Assembly: GCA_944387065.1 (NCBI GenBank)
Contig: CALXDM010000008.1
Location: 1-64,000, forward strand
DNA length: 64,000 nucleotides
Direction: 5' to 3'
From: an uncultured Oscillospiraceae bacterium
GTDB taxonomy: Bacteria > Bacillota > Clostridia > Oscillospirales > Oscillospiraceae
In this document: piece after piece, positions 16,621-24,392 of the stretch
Layout: each line of letters starts with the position of its first letter
Numbering within the stretch: position 1 is the first letter of the stretch
Made by a program: the position numbers and the translations under genes
Notes under the pieces: model-generated
Told to the model about the DNA's origin: nothing
What the model saw: only the letters and a program-made list of their open reading frames with translations
Databases searched by the model: none

Positions 16621-17969
16621 AGGGGCTGAGCGTCAAGGTCAAGATCACCATCTGGTATGTGCTGCTCATGGTGCTGATGGCCGGGCTCATGCTGAGCTTT
16701 CTGGTGCTGGTCAGCGGCTCGGTGTCCACCCAGACGGCCATGGACCAGCTGGACCAGGCGGTGCGGGCCAACCTCACCCAGGTGGACATGGTGGACGGCA
16801 GCCTGCAGCTGGGGGAGGACTTCGTGTTTTCCGACAATGGCGTCTACATCCTGGTATACAGCCAGAACGAGTCTTTGCTGGCCGGCCAGGTGCCCGTGTC
16901 CTTCACCGCCAGCGAGCCCTTCCAAAACGGCCTGACCCGCCCGGTGAGCGTGGGGGCCAACCAGTACTATGTGCTGGACTTCTGGGTGCCGCTGAGCTGG
17001 GAGAGCGGCGTGTGGCTGCGGGGCATCCTGGAGGCCCCGGAAAACCCCCAGCTGCTTACCAACCTCATGCTCATCGCCCTGATCATCATGCCGCTGCTGA
17101 TCGTGCTGGCCGCCCTGGGGGGCTATTTCATCGCCCACCGAGCCTTCCATCCCCTGGATCAGATCACCTCCACCGCGGCGGCCATCAGCGAGGCCTCCGA
17201 CCTGTCCCGCCGGGTGGACATCCCGCCGGGCAACAACGAGTTTACCCGCCTGGCCCGCACCTTCAACCAGATGTTTGCCCGCCTGGAGCGCTCCTTTGAC
17301 GCCGAGCAGCAGTTCACTGCCGACGCATCCCACGAGCTGCGCACCCCCGTGGCCGTCATCAAGAGCGCCTGCGAGTATGCCCAGCGGTACGGCGAAAGCC
17401 CCGAGGAGCAGCGGGAGACCCTGGCCATGATCCACCGCCAGGCCGACCGGATGACCGCCCTCATCGGCCAGCTGCTGTCCATCACCCGCCTGGACCAGGG
17501 CACCCACATCGCCCACCAGGAGAAGGTGGATCTGTCCAGGCTGGTTCAGGAGGTCTGCCAGGACCAGCCCTATCCCCAGGACCGGCTATTGGCCCAGGTG
17601 GAGCCGGGCGTCACCGCCCGGGCGGATCCGGCCCTGCTCACCCGGCTGCTGCAAAACCTCATCGACAACGGCTTTAAGTACGGCAAAGAGGGGGGGCATG
17701 TCTGGGTTTCCCTGCGTCAGGAAGCTGGGGAGATCCTGCTCACCGTCCGGGATGACGGGATCGGCATCCCCAAGGACCAGCAGGAAAAGGTGTGGCAGCG
17801 CTTCTACCAGGTGGACGCCGCCCGCACCGGTGAGAAGGGCGGAGCCGGCTTGGGCCTGTCCATGGTCCAAAAAATTGCCCAGGCCCACGGGGGCACCATG
17901 AGCTTGGAGAGCATCCCTGACCTGGGCAGCACCTTCACCCTCCATCTGCCCCTGTCCCAGCCCAGCTGA
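16617..17969 (+). CDS. Sensor histidine kinase
   Basis: 450 residues. Two membrane helices (about 8-32 and 145-170) bracket a roughly 110-residue outside sensor with no recognisable named domain. A HAMP linker is followed by HisKA with the phospho-His in DASHELRTPVAVIK. The ATPase domain has N box LLQNLIDNGFKYG, G1 VRDDGIGIPK and G2 GGAGLGLSMV. The GTG start overlaps the regulator stop. The signal sensed is unknown; a PepSY lipoprotein encoded next door could modulate it (inference from similar three-gene sets). Confidence 0.97.
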   Translation: MKGLSVKVKITIWYVLLMVLMAGLMLSFLVLVSGSVSTQTAMDQLDQAVRANLTQVDMVDGSLQLGEDFVFSDNGVYILVYSQNESLLAGQVPVSFTASEPFQNGLTRPVSVGANQYYVLDFWVPLSWESGVWLRGILEAPENPQLLTNLMLIALIIMPLLIVLAALGGYFIAHRAFHPLDQITSTAAAISEASDLSRRVDIPPGNNEFTRLARTFNQMFARLERSFDAEQQFTADASHELRTPVAVIKSACEYAQRYGESPEEQRETLAMIHRQADRMTALIGQLLSITRLDQGTHIAHQEKVDLSRLVQEVCQDQPYPQDRLLAQVEPGVTARADPALLTRLLQNLIDNGFKYGKEGGHVWVSLRQEAGEILLTVRDDGIGIPKDQQEKVWQRFYQVDAARTGEKGGAGLGLSMVQKIAQAHGGTMSLESIPDLGSTFTLHLPLSQPS

Positions 17970-18011
17970 GCCCTCTGCCCAGCCGTTTTCCCATCCGTTT
18001 CATCCTGGCCT

Positions 18012-18031
18012 CATGTTACCCTGGTAACATG
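18012..18031. promoter_or_regulatory. Perfect 9-2-9 palindrome before the PepSY lipoprotein gene
   Basis: CATGTTACC, CT, GGTAACATG, ending about 30 bases before the ATG. It could be an operator or a small mRNA hairpin; no T run follows, so it is a poor terminator for the kinase gene. Confidence 0.5.
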
Positions 18032-18061
18032 GGGCCACCCCCAAAGAAAGGAGCCCTTTCC

Positions 18062-18991
18062 ATGAAGCTGACACGCAGATCCATCGCAGCCCTGTGCGCC
18101 GCCGCTGCGCTGACCCTCTTGGCCGGCTGCTCCCAGCCCAGCAGCCAGGCGGAATATATCGGCCTGGACGCGGCCAAGGCCATCGCCCTGAGTGCCGCCG
18201 GCGTACCTGAAGCGGCCGCCGCTTTCTCCACCACTGGGCTGGACCGGCAAAACGGCACCGATTTCTATGCCATAGACTTCACCGCTAACGGCCAGAGCTA
18301 CTCCTACGCCATTGACGCGGTCACCGGCGTCATCATCACCAGCCAGGCCGGCGCCCAGGTCAGCGCCAGCCCGGACCCCTCCGCCAGCATGGACCCCACG
18401 CCCAGCCAGGCCGGCGACAGCGGCTCCGGCGCTGTTGTGCCCAGCACATCTCCCAACACCGCCCAAAGCGCCAACACCAACACCAATGCCGGCTCCAGTT
18501 CCGGTTCCAACTCTGGCTCCAACTCCGGTTCCAACTCTGGCTCCACCGGCACCGGCATCACCGCCGATCAGGCCCGGCAGATCGCTTTGAACCACGCGGG
18601 CCTCAGCGCCGGCCAGGTCACCTTCCTGCGCAGCCAGCTGGACTGGGAGAACGGCCGCCAGGTGTACGACGTGGAGTTTTACAGCACTTCCAACTACACC
18701 GAGTACGACTATGAGATTGACGCGTCCACCGGTACGGTGCTCTCCTATGACTATGACGCGGAGTACTATACGCCCCCCAACACCGGGGCCACCGCCATCT
18801 CCGCCGACCAGGCCCGGCAGATCGCCCTGGCGCGGGTGCCTGGCGCCACCGCCAGCAACATCGTGGAGTTTGAGGTGGACCGGGATGACGGCCGCCTGGA
18901 GTATGAGGGCACCATCTTCTATAATGGCATGGAGTACGAGTTCACCATTGACGGTTACTCCGGGGCCATCCGGAGCTGGGAGGTGGACTGA
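18062..18991 (+). CDS. Lipoprotein with three PepSY-type repeats
   Basis: 309 residues from the ATG with AAAGGAG upstream. Lipobox LTLLAGC puts the modified Cys at about residue 22. Three similar modules follow, each with an A-x-x-IAL helix then a strand pair ending in a YxI/YEFTI-D-x-x-(S/T)G motif: about 32-97 (AIDAVTGVI), 165-235 (YEIDASTGTVLSYD) and 245-309 (FTIDGYSGAIRSWE). The first two are joined by a low-complexity Ser/Gly/Asn linker. PepSY domains are thought to inhibit or sense proteases. Placed just after a two-component system, it may be its target or sensor partner (inference). Confidence 0.88.
   Translation: MKLTRRSIAALCAAAALTLLAGCSQPSSQAEYIGLDAAKAIALSAAGVPEAAAAFSTTGLDRQNGTDFYAIDFTANGQSYSYAIDAVTGVIITSQAGAQVSASPDPSASMDPTPSQAGDSGSGAVVPSTSPNTAQSANTNTNAGSSSGSNSGSNSGSNSGSTGTGITADQARQIALNHAGLSAGQVTFLRSQLDWENGRQVYDVEFYSTSNYTEYDYEIDASTGTVLSYDYDAEYYTPPNTGATAISADQARQIALARVPGATASNIVEFEVDRDDGRLEYEGTIFYNGMEYEFTIDGYSGAIRSWEVD
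18491..18544 (+). repeat. 12/24-bp in-frame tandem repeat in the lipoprotein linker
   Basis: Successive 12-base units of the form GG(C/T)TCCAACTC(C/T), 4.5 copies, encode alternating Gly-Ser-Asn-Ser. Copy number could vary by slippage, changing linker length without changing frame. Confidence 0.8.
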
Positions 18992-19023
18992 TCCTCCCGC
19001 TGTCCTCCCGGCCACATAGCAAG

Positions 19024-19060
19024 ACGCGCGCCGCCCGGCAGGGCGGCGCGCGTTTCCTTT
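19024..19060 (+). terminator. Intrinsic terminator after the PepSY lipoprotein gene
   Basis: 13-bp perfect stem beginning ACGCGCGCCGCCC, loop GGCA, then TTTCCTTT. The other 18992-19122 bases show only a weaker CCGGC/GCCGG pair at about 19065-19080, which could end the opp operon on the minus strand. Confidence 0.85.
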
Positions 19061-19122
19061 ATCCCGGCACTGAGGCCGGGGCACAGTGACATCAAAAGGT
19101 TGGAGACTCAGCCGGGTCGCCC

Positions 19123-19401
19123 TCACCGCCACAGGACGATGAGCAGCGCGATGAACAGGCCAAAGGCCGCCAGGAAGACGGCCGCGATGAGCAGCGCCGC
19201 CTTCAGCGCCCCCAGCACATACCAGCGGCGCTCCCGCCCGGTCATGGCATCCCTGTCCGCCTTCCCAGGCCCCTCCGTCCCCTGGCCGGCCCGCGGCCCG
19301 GGAGGCGGACCGGGCATCCACATCCGCTGGGGAAAGACCCCGCTCATGTCCGCGACGGTGCGCCCGTCGTCATCGTCGTAGACCTTCCGTTTCCTGGCCA
19401 T
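19123..19401 (-). CDS. Small single-pass membrane protein of the opp operon
   Basis: 92 residues. Its ATG (cat at 19399-19401) overlaps the oppF stop as ATGA. N-terminal half is polar and Pro/Gly-rich (VYDDDDGRTVADMSG, then PGPPPGPRAG). A charged GRERRWY leads into one long hydrophobic segment near the C-terminus (ALKAALLIAAVFLAAFGLFI). No family recognised. Translational coupling to oppF suggests a link with the peptide transporter, but nothing in the sequence shows one. Confidence 0.7.
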   Translation of the reverse strand: MARKRKVYDDDDGRTVADMSGVFPQRMWMPGPPPGPRAGQGTEGPGKADRDAMTGRERRWYVLGALKAALLIAAVFLAAFGLFIALLIVLWR

Positions 19402-20453
19402 CACGGATCGTACAGGTGGCAGACCACATAGTGGCCCGGCTCCACCTCCCGCTGAATCGGCTCCTCCTCCACGCACCGCTGGGTGCAATGGGGGCAACGG
19501 GTGTGGAACTTGCACCCGGAGGGCGGGTTGGCCGGAGAGGGTATGGAGCCCTCCAGCACGATCCGCTCCATGCGCACTGTGGGATCGGGCACTGGGATGG
19601 CGGAGAACAGGGCCTTGGTATAGGGGTGCATGGGATTGCGGAAAATGTCCTGGGTGCTCCCGTACTCCACCAGGTTGCCCAGGTACATCACCCCCACGCT
19701 GTCCGAGATATGCTCCACCACCGACAGGTCGTGGGAAATGAACAGATAGGTCAGCTTGTACTTCTCCTGCAGCTGCTTGAGCAGGTTGATGATCTGCGCC
19801 TGGATGGACACGTCCAGGGCGGACACCGGCTCGTCGCACACCACGAACTCGGGGTTGAGGGCCAGCGCCCGGGCGATGCAGATGCGCTGGCGCTGGCCAC
19901 CGGAAAACTCGTGGGGATAGCGGTCCTTGTGAAAGGGCTGGAGGCCGCAGTTGTCCATCACCTGGTCGACATAGTCGTTGAACTGCTCCTTGGGCACCAG
20001 GTGGTGCTCCCGCACCGCCTCGCCGATGATCTCCCCCACGGGAAGGCGGGGGGGCAGGGAGGAAAAGGGGTCCTGGAAGATGATCTGCATCTTGGTGCGC
20101 AGGGCACGCAGCTGCTTGGGGGACAGGTCGTAGACCTCCTGGCCATTGAAGAGCACCTGGCCCCCAGTCTTCTCCCCAGACAGGCGCAGGATGGCCCGGC
20201 CGGTGGTGGTCTTGCCGCAGCCCGACTCCCCTACCAGCCCCATGGTGGTGCCCCGCTTCAGGTTAAAGGTGACCCCGTCCACCGCCTTGACCTGGCCCAC
20301 GGTTTTGGACACCATGCCCCCCTTGATGGGAAAGTATTTCTTCAGCTGGTTGACCATGAGGATATATTGGGGGTCATACTCCACCGGGGTAAAGCCGCCG
20401 TCCTCAGCGGGGCCCCGGGCCCCGGCCGGCCTGTCAGTTTTCCGCTCCGGCAT
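19401..20453 (-). CDS. oppF: Oligopeptide ABC transporter ATP-binding protein OppF
   Basis: 350 residues from ATG 20453 (AAAGGGGGAG upstream). The frame is open further 5' to 20564, but that part lies inside oppD and has no ribosome site. Walker A GLVGESGCGKTTTGRAILRL, signature HEFSGGQRQRICIARAL, Walker B FVVCDEPVSALDVSIQ, and the C-terminal oligopeptide/dipeptide extension with CKFHTRCPHCTQRC, a Cys cluster that may bind a metal or Fe-S. Starts 20 bases before the oppD stop. Powers peptide uptake together with OppD. Confidence 0.96.
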   Translation of the reverse strand: MPERKTDRPAGARGPAEDGGFTPVEYDPQYILMVNQLKKYFPIKGGMVSKTVGQVKAVDGVTFNLKRGTTMGLVGESGCGKTTTGRAILRLSGEKTGGQVLFNGQEVYDLSPKQLRALRTKMQIIFQDPFSSLPPRLPVGEIIGEAVREHHLVPKEQFNDYVDQVMDNCGLQPFHKDRYPHEFSGGQRQRICIARALALNPEFVVCDEPVSALDVSIQAQIINLLKQLQEKYKLTYLFISHDLSVVEHISDSVGVMYLGNLVEYGSTQDIFRNPMHPYTKALFSAIPVPDPTVRMERIVLEGSIPSPANPPSGCKFHTRCPHCTQRCVEEEPIQREVEPGHYVVCHLYDP

Positions 20454-21603
20454 CCTCGCTCTCCCCCTTTCCGTCGCGATAGAGATAGCAGCTGACCGTG
20501 TGGGTGGGGGACAGGCGCGCCTCGGGGGGATATTCCCCCTGGCAGGTCTCCACGCACCGCTCACACCGGTCCTTGAAATAGCAATAGTTTGGCATATTGA
20601 CCGGGTTTGGCACCTTGCCCGGGATGGAGTAGAGCTTGTCCACCTTTTTGCCCACCACCGGCTTGGAGGCCATCAGCCCAATGGTATAGGGGTGGCTGGG
20701 GTTGGCGAAGATCTCCTCCACAGTCCCCTTCTCCACCACCCGCCCGGCGTACATGACCACCACATAGTCGGCTATCTCCGCGATAACCCCCAGGTCATGG
20801 GTGATGAACAGGATGGAGGAGTTGATCCGGTTTTTCAGGCTGCGCAGCAGGTCCAGCACCTGGGCCTGGATGGTCACGTCCAGGGCGGTGGTGGGCTCGT
20901 CCGCGATGATCAGCCTGGGGTTGCAGGCCAGCGCCATGGCGATGACGACGCGCTGGCGCATCCCCCCGGACAGCTCATGAGGGTACATCCGGTAGACCCC
21001 CTCGCTGTTGGCGATGCCCACCATCTCCAGCAGCTCGATGGTGCGCTGCTTCACGTCCTGCCGGCTCTTGCCCTCCCCATCGTGAAGGGCGATCACCTCG
21101 TCCACCTGATCCCCGATCCGAAAGACCGGATTCAGGCTGGTCATGGGCTCCTGGAAGATCATGGACACCACGTTGCCCCGGATGCCCTGCATCCGCTCGT
21201 TTGGCACCTTGACCACGTCGTAGGCCTTGTTCCCCAGGTTCAGGCGGATCTCCCCCTCCACGATCTGGCCTTGGGGCCGCTGGAGCAGTTGCATCAGGGA
21301 CAGGCTGGTCACCGATTTGCCGCAGCCGGACTCCCCCACCACCCCCACGGTCTTGCCGATGGGGATGTCAAAGCTCACCCCGTCCACGCTCTTGACGGTG
21401 CCCGCGTCGGTGAAGAAATAGGTGTGCAGGTTGTCAAACTCCACGGCGTTGTTGGAGTCGCGCATCCGGGTCAGGTACTCCGCCTCGGACACATTTCTGC
21501 GCTTGCGCCGCTTCTCAAAGGCGTTGGTGATCCGGCGGTTCTCCCGCGAGATGCGCCGGGCCTCCTTGGCGGAGAGATAGCCTTCCGCGTGTTTTTTTGC
21601 CAT
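20434..21603 (-). CDS. oppD: Oligopeptide ABC transporter ATP-binding protein OppD
   Basis: 389 residues, AAGGAGG before the ATG. Walker A VGVVGESGCGKSVTSLSLMQ, signature HELSGGMRQRVVIAMAL, Walker B LIIADEPTTALDVTIQ, and C-terminal CYFKDRCERCVETC. The first 45 or so residues (KEARRISRENRRITNAFEKRR) are an unusually long, highly charged extension before the ABC domain and look helical. Forms the ATPase heterodimer with OppF. Confidence 0.96.
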   Translation of the reverse strand: MAKKHAEGYLSAKEARRISRENRRITNAFEKRRKRRNVSEAEYLTRMRDSNNAVEFDNLHTYFFTDAGTVKSVDGVSFDIPIGKTVGVVGESGCGKSVTSLSLMQLLQRPQGQIVEGEIRLNLGNKAYDVVKVPNERMQGIRGNVVSMIFQEPMTSLNPVFRIGDQVDEVIALHDGEGKSRQDVKQRTIELLEMVGIANSEGVYRMYPHELSGGMRQRVVIAMALACNPRLIIADEPTTALDVTIQAQVLDLLRSLKNRINSSILFITHDLGVIAEIADYVVVMYAGRVVEKGTVEEIFANPSHPYTIGLMASKPVVGKKVDKLYSIPGKVPNPVNMPNYCYFKDRCERCVETCQGEYPPEARLSPTHTVSCYLYRDGKGESEDAGAEN

Positions 21604-21618
21604 ATGCCCGTTGCCTCC

Positions 21619-23172
21619 TTACCGCTTCATCTTGGGATCAAAGGCGTCCCGCAGCCCGTCTCCCACGAAGTTGAACCCCAGCACCGCGATGAGCAGGCAA
21701 ACGCCGGCGGGAATCCAGATGAACCAGTAGCTGGTCATCACATGGGCGTCGTTGACCGCGCTGATGATGGAGCCCCAAGAGGCGTAGGGGAACTTGACGC
21801 CCAGGCCCAGGAAGGACAGGGTGGCCTCCATGATGATGACCGAGCCCAACCCCATGGTGCAGGTGACGATGAGCTGGGGGATGACGTTGGGGATCAGGTG
21901 GCGGAAGATCCTGCGGGGTACGCTGATGCCACAGGCCTCGGCGGCGGTCATGAACTCCTGCTCCCGCAGGGAGAGGATCTGCCCCCGCACCAGCCGGGCA
22001 ATGCTTGGCCACCCCAGCAGGCCCAGCACCAGCATCAGGGCCAGCAGCCGCGTGGTGTTATCCACCTGCATCGAGTCCATGGCCGCCCCCAGGATGATCA
22101 TCAGCGGCATGGAGGGGATGCAGTAAAACACGTCCACCACCCGCATGATCACGTTGTCCACCCACTTGCCGAAGTAGCCCGACACCCCGCCCAGGATGAC
22201 GCCGATGACCAGCTCGATGAGCACCACCACAAAGCCCACCAGCAGGGACACCCGCCCGCCGTACATCAGTCGGGTGAGCATATCCATGCCGTTGCCGTCC
22301 GTGCCCAAGGGATGGGCCAGGGAGGGGCTGGCGTAGGTGTCGTAAACGTAGGTCTGCGTCTCCTGCATGACCGCCCAGACCTGGGTACTGGCGTTGTACT
22401 GGGTCTCATAGAGATGCTCCACCCCGTCCGCGCCGGTGTAGGTAAACTGGGTCAGGCCGTTTTCCAGCGCCTCCTGGAGCTGCTCCCGGAAGTCGGAGGG
22501 GATGGCCACCCCATTCTCCCGGGCCTGGACCACAAAGCGGCTGATATAGCCAATCTCCGCCCCGTCCAGCAGGATGTTGCCCCCCTCGTCCAGGGCATAT
22601 GCCACCCCATCGGCGGTGAAGGCGTCCTCCCCGTTGGTATAGGCCCTCAGAGCGGCGCGCTGCATGGTGAAGCTCAGCTCCTGGCCACCGGGGGCAGCGT
22701 TGACGACATCCTGAAAGGCGATGCCGATCAGGGTCTCCCCCTGGTACACGCTGTAGAAGTCCGCCCCCTCCTCCACCAGGCGGTAGCTGCTCCCCCGGTA
22801 CTCAAAGCTCTCCTGCCCGGTGGCCTGGGCCAGCAGGAACTGGGCCCGCAGCGACCCGCCAAACTCCTGGCCGTCGGCCGCGGCATAGCGGAACTCATCG
22901 TTCTGGGTGGCCGAGACGTACTCCTGGGATTGCAGGTTATAGGTGTAAAACACCTCGGCCTGCCCATAGGGGATCACAAGGCCGCCCACAAAGGAAAACA
23001 GGAACATGGCTGCCAGCATGATCAGGCCCAGCACCGCCAGGCGGTTGCGGAAAAACCGCTTGGCCACCAGCGCGCCGGGGGAGAGCACCTTGACCCGGCG
23101 CTCGTCATCCAGGGCCATGGCCTGGCCGTCTCGGGCCGCCTGATCCCGGCGGGCGTCCAACTTATCGCTCAT
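21619..23172 (-). CDS. oppC: Oligopeptide ABC transporter permease OppC with large outside insertion
   Basis: 517 residues against about 300 usual for OppC. Residues 1-70 hold a cytoplasmic tail and membrane helix 1 (LAVLGLIMLAAMFLFSFVGG). About 210 extra residues (roughly 70-283) follow, with GSSYRLVEEGADFYSVYQGE and many Tyr, Asp and Gly. The permease core then resumes at HPLGTDGNGMDMLTRLMYGG, with the EAA loop EFMTAAEACGISVPRRIFRH and closing LGFNFVGDGLRDAFDPKMK. By topology the insertion sits outside the cell between helices 1 and 2, where it could contact OppA or substrate. Confidence 0.93.
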   Translation of the reverse strand: MSDKLDARRDQAARDGQAMALDDERRVKVLSPGALVAKRFFRNRLAVLGLIMLAAMFLFSFVGGLVIPYGQAEVFYTYNLQSQEYVSATQNDEFRYAAADGQEFGGSLRAQFLLAQATGQESFEYRGSSYRLVEEGADFYSVYQGETLIGIAFQDVVNAAPGGQELSFTMQRAALRAYTNGEDAFTADGVAYALDEGGNILLDGAEIGYISRFVVQARENGVAIPSDFREQLQEALENGLTQFTYTGADGVEHLYETQYNASTQVWAVMQETQTYVYDTYASPSLAHPLGTDGNGMDMLTRLMYGGRVSLLVGFVVVLIELVIGVILGGVSGYFGKWVDNVIMRVVDVFYCIPSMPLMIILGAAMDSMQVDNTTRLLALMLVLGLLGWPSIARLVRGQILSLREQEFMTAAEACGISVPRRIFRHLIPNVIPQLIVTCTMGLGSVIIMEATLSFLGLGVKFPYASWGSIISAVNDAHVMTSYWFIWIPAGVCLLIAVLGFNFVGDGLRDAFDPKMKR

Positions 23173-23190
23173 ATCCAGCTTCCCCTTTCC

Positions 23191-24177
23191 TCACGCGATG
23201 CGCACACGGGGATCCACCACCGCGTACAGAATGTCCGAGATTAGGTTGCCCAACAAGGTCAGGACAGCCAGGAAGGTCATGTAGAACATGGAGAAGGGGA
23301 TATCCCCCGCCGTCATGGACTGGAAGGAAATATAGCCGATCCCATTGATGGCAAACAGGGTCTCGGTGATCAGAGCGCCGGAGAACAACCCCGGCAGGGA
23401 GCCACCCACAATGGTCACCAGGGGGATCAGGGTGTTGCGGAAGGCATGGTGATAGATCACCCTGCGCTCGCTCAGCCCCTTGGCTCGGGCGGTGCGGATA
23501 TAGTCGGAGTTGAGCACCTCCAGCATATTGGCCCGGGTGTAACGCATCAGCGAACCCACCGAGACGATGACCAGGGTGATGATGGGCAGCACCAAGTGGT
23601 GGGCGATGTCCCAAAACTGCCCCCAGCTGTCCAGCAGGGCGTGGTTGCGCCCCACCATGCCGGACACGTCAAACCAGCCCAGCTGCACCGCAAAGACCAG
23701 CTTGAGCAGCGTGGCAAAGAAGAACGTAGGCAGGGAGATACCCACCAGGGCTCCGGCGGTGATGGCGTAATCCGCCTTGGAATACTGCCGGGTGGCCGCG
23801 ATCACCCCCAGGGGAATGGCGATGACCAGCTGCAAGATCAGGGAGATGGCCCCCATGATGAAGGAGATGGGGATGACCTCCACGAACTTGTCCATCACCG
23901 GCACCGTCCAGCGCCAGCTGTCGCCGAAGTTGCCGGTGAGCAGGTTGCCCAGCTGCACAAAGTAGCCCGGCAGGAAGGGCATATCCAGCCCATATTGGGC
24001 GTTGAGCTGCGCCACCCACTCCTCATAGGGTTTGGAGCCCGGAGCGGCGGCAAGCTGCATGGCCCGCTGCTCCACGAAGGAACTGGGCAGGCAGCGCAGC
24101 AGGGCGTAGATGATAAACGTCACGCAAAACAGAATCAGCACCGAGATCAGCAGGCGCTTGATGATGAATTTGCTCAA
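23191..24177 (-). CDS. oppB: Oligopeptide ABC transporter permease OppB
   Basis: 328 residues from a TTG at 24177, with GGAGGG six bases upstream; the first residues SKFIIKRLLISVLILFCVTF fit the usual OppB N-terminus. Upstream in-frame codons lack a ribosome site. Six membrane helices, the EAA motif DYIRTARAKGLSERRVIYHH, and the C-terminal SDILYAVVDPRVRI end that marks OppB. Separated from oppA by a 215-base gap containing a strong stem-loop, so permease levels are probably lower than OppA. Confidence 0.95.
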   Translation of the reverse strand: MSKFIIKRLLISVLILFCVTFIIYALLRCLPSSFVEQRAMQLAAAPGSKPYEEWVAQLNAQYGLDMPFLPGYFVQLGNLLTGNFGDSWRWTVPVMDKFVEVIPISFIMGAISLILQLVIAIPLGVIAATRQYSKADYAITAGALVGISLPTFFFATLLKLVFAVQLGWFDVSGMVGRNHALLDSWGQFWDIAHHLVLPIITLVIVSVGSLMRYTRANMLEVLNSDYIRTARAKGLSERRVIYHHAFRNTLIPLVTIVGGSLPGLFSGALITETLFAINGIGYISFQSMTAGDIPFSMFYMTFLAVLTLLGNLISDILYAVVDPRVRIA

Positions 24178-24305
24178 ATCGAATCCCTCCAAATCAAACC
24201 GGGACCCCAGTCCCTTTGACCGCCCGTGCGCGGTGGCCCGGCTGTACACCAAGCAGCTGCCCCCGACCACGGGAGCGGCTGCTTGCTGCACAGCGGGTCC
24301 AGACA

Positions 24306-24345
24306 GGGTTCCCCGGCCAGCCCAGAGCGGGCGGCCGGGGAACCC
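24306..24345 (-). terminator. Attenuator-like stem-loop between oppA and oppB
   Basis: Perfect 13-bp stem GGGTTCCCCGGCC with its complement around a 14-base loop, no clear T run on the minus strand. In the 215-base oppA-oppB gap. Such stems commonly stabilise or partly terminate the binding-protein message. Nothing else was seen in the gap. Confidence 0.65.
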
Positions 24346-24392
24346 CCAGGAAAGCCTGCGCGTCGGTATATGACCGGCTGTTTCTCGCGGGC

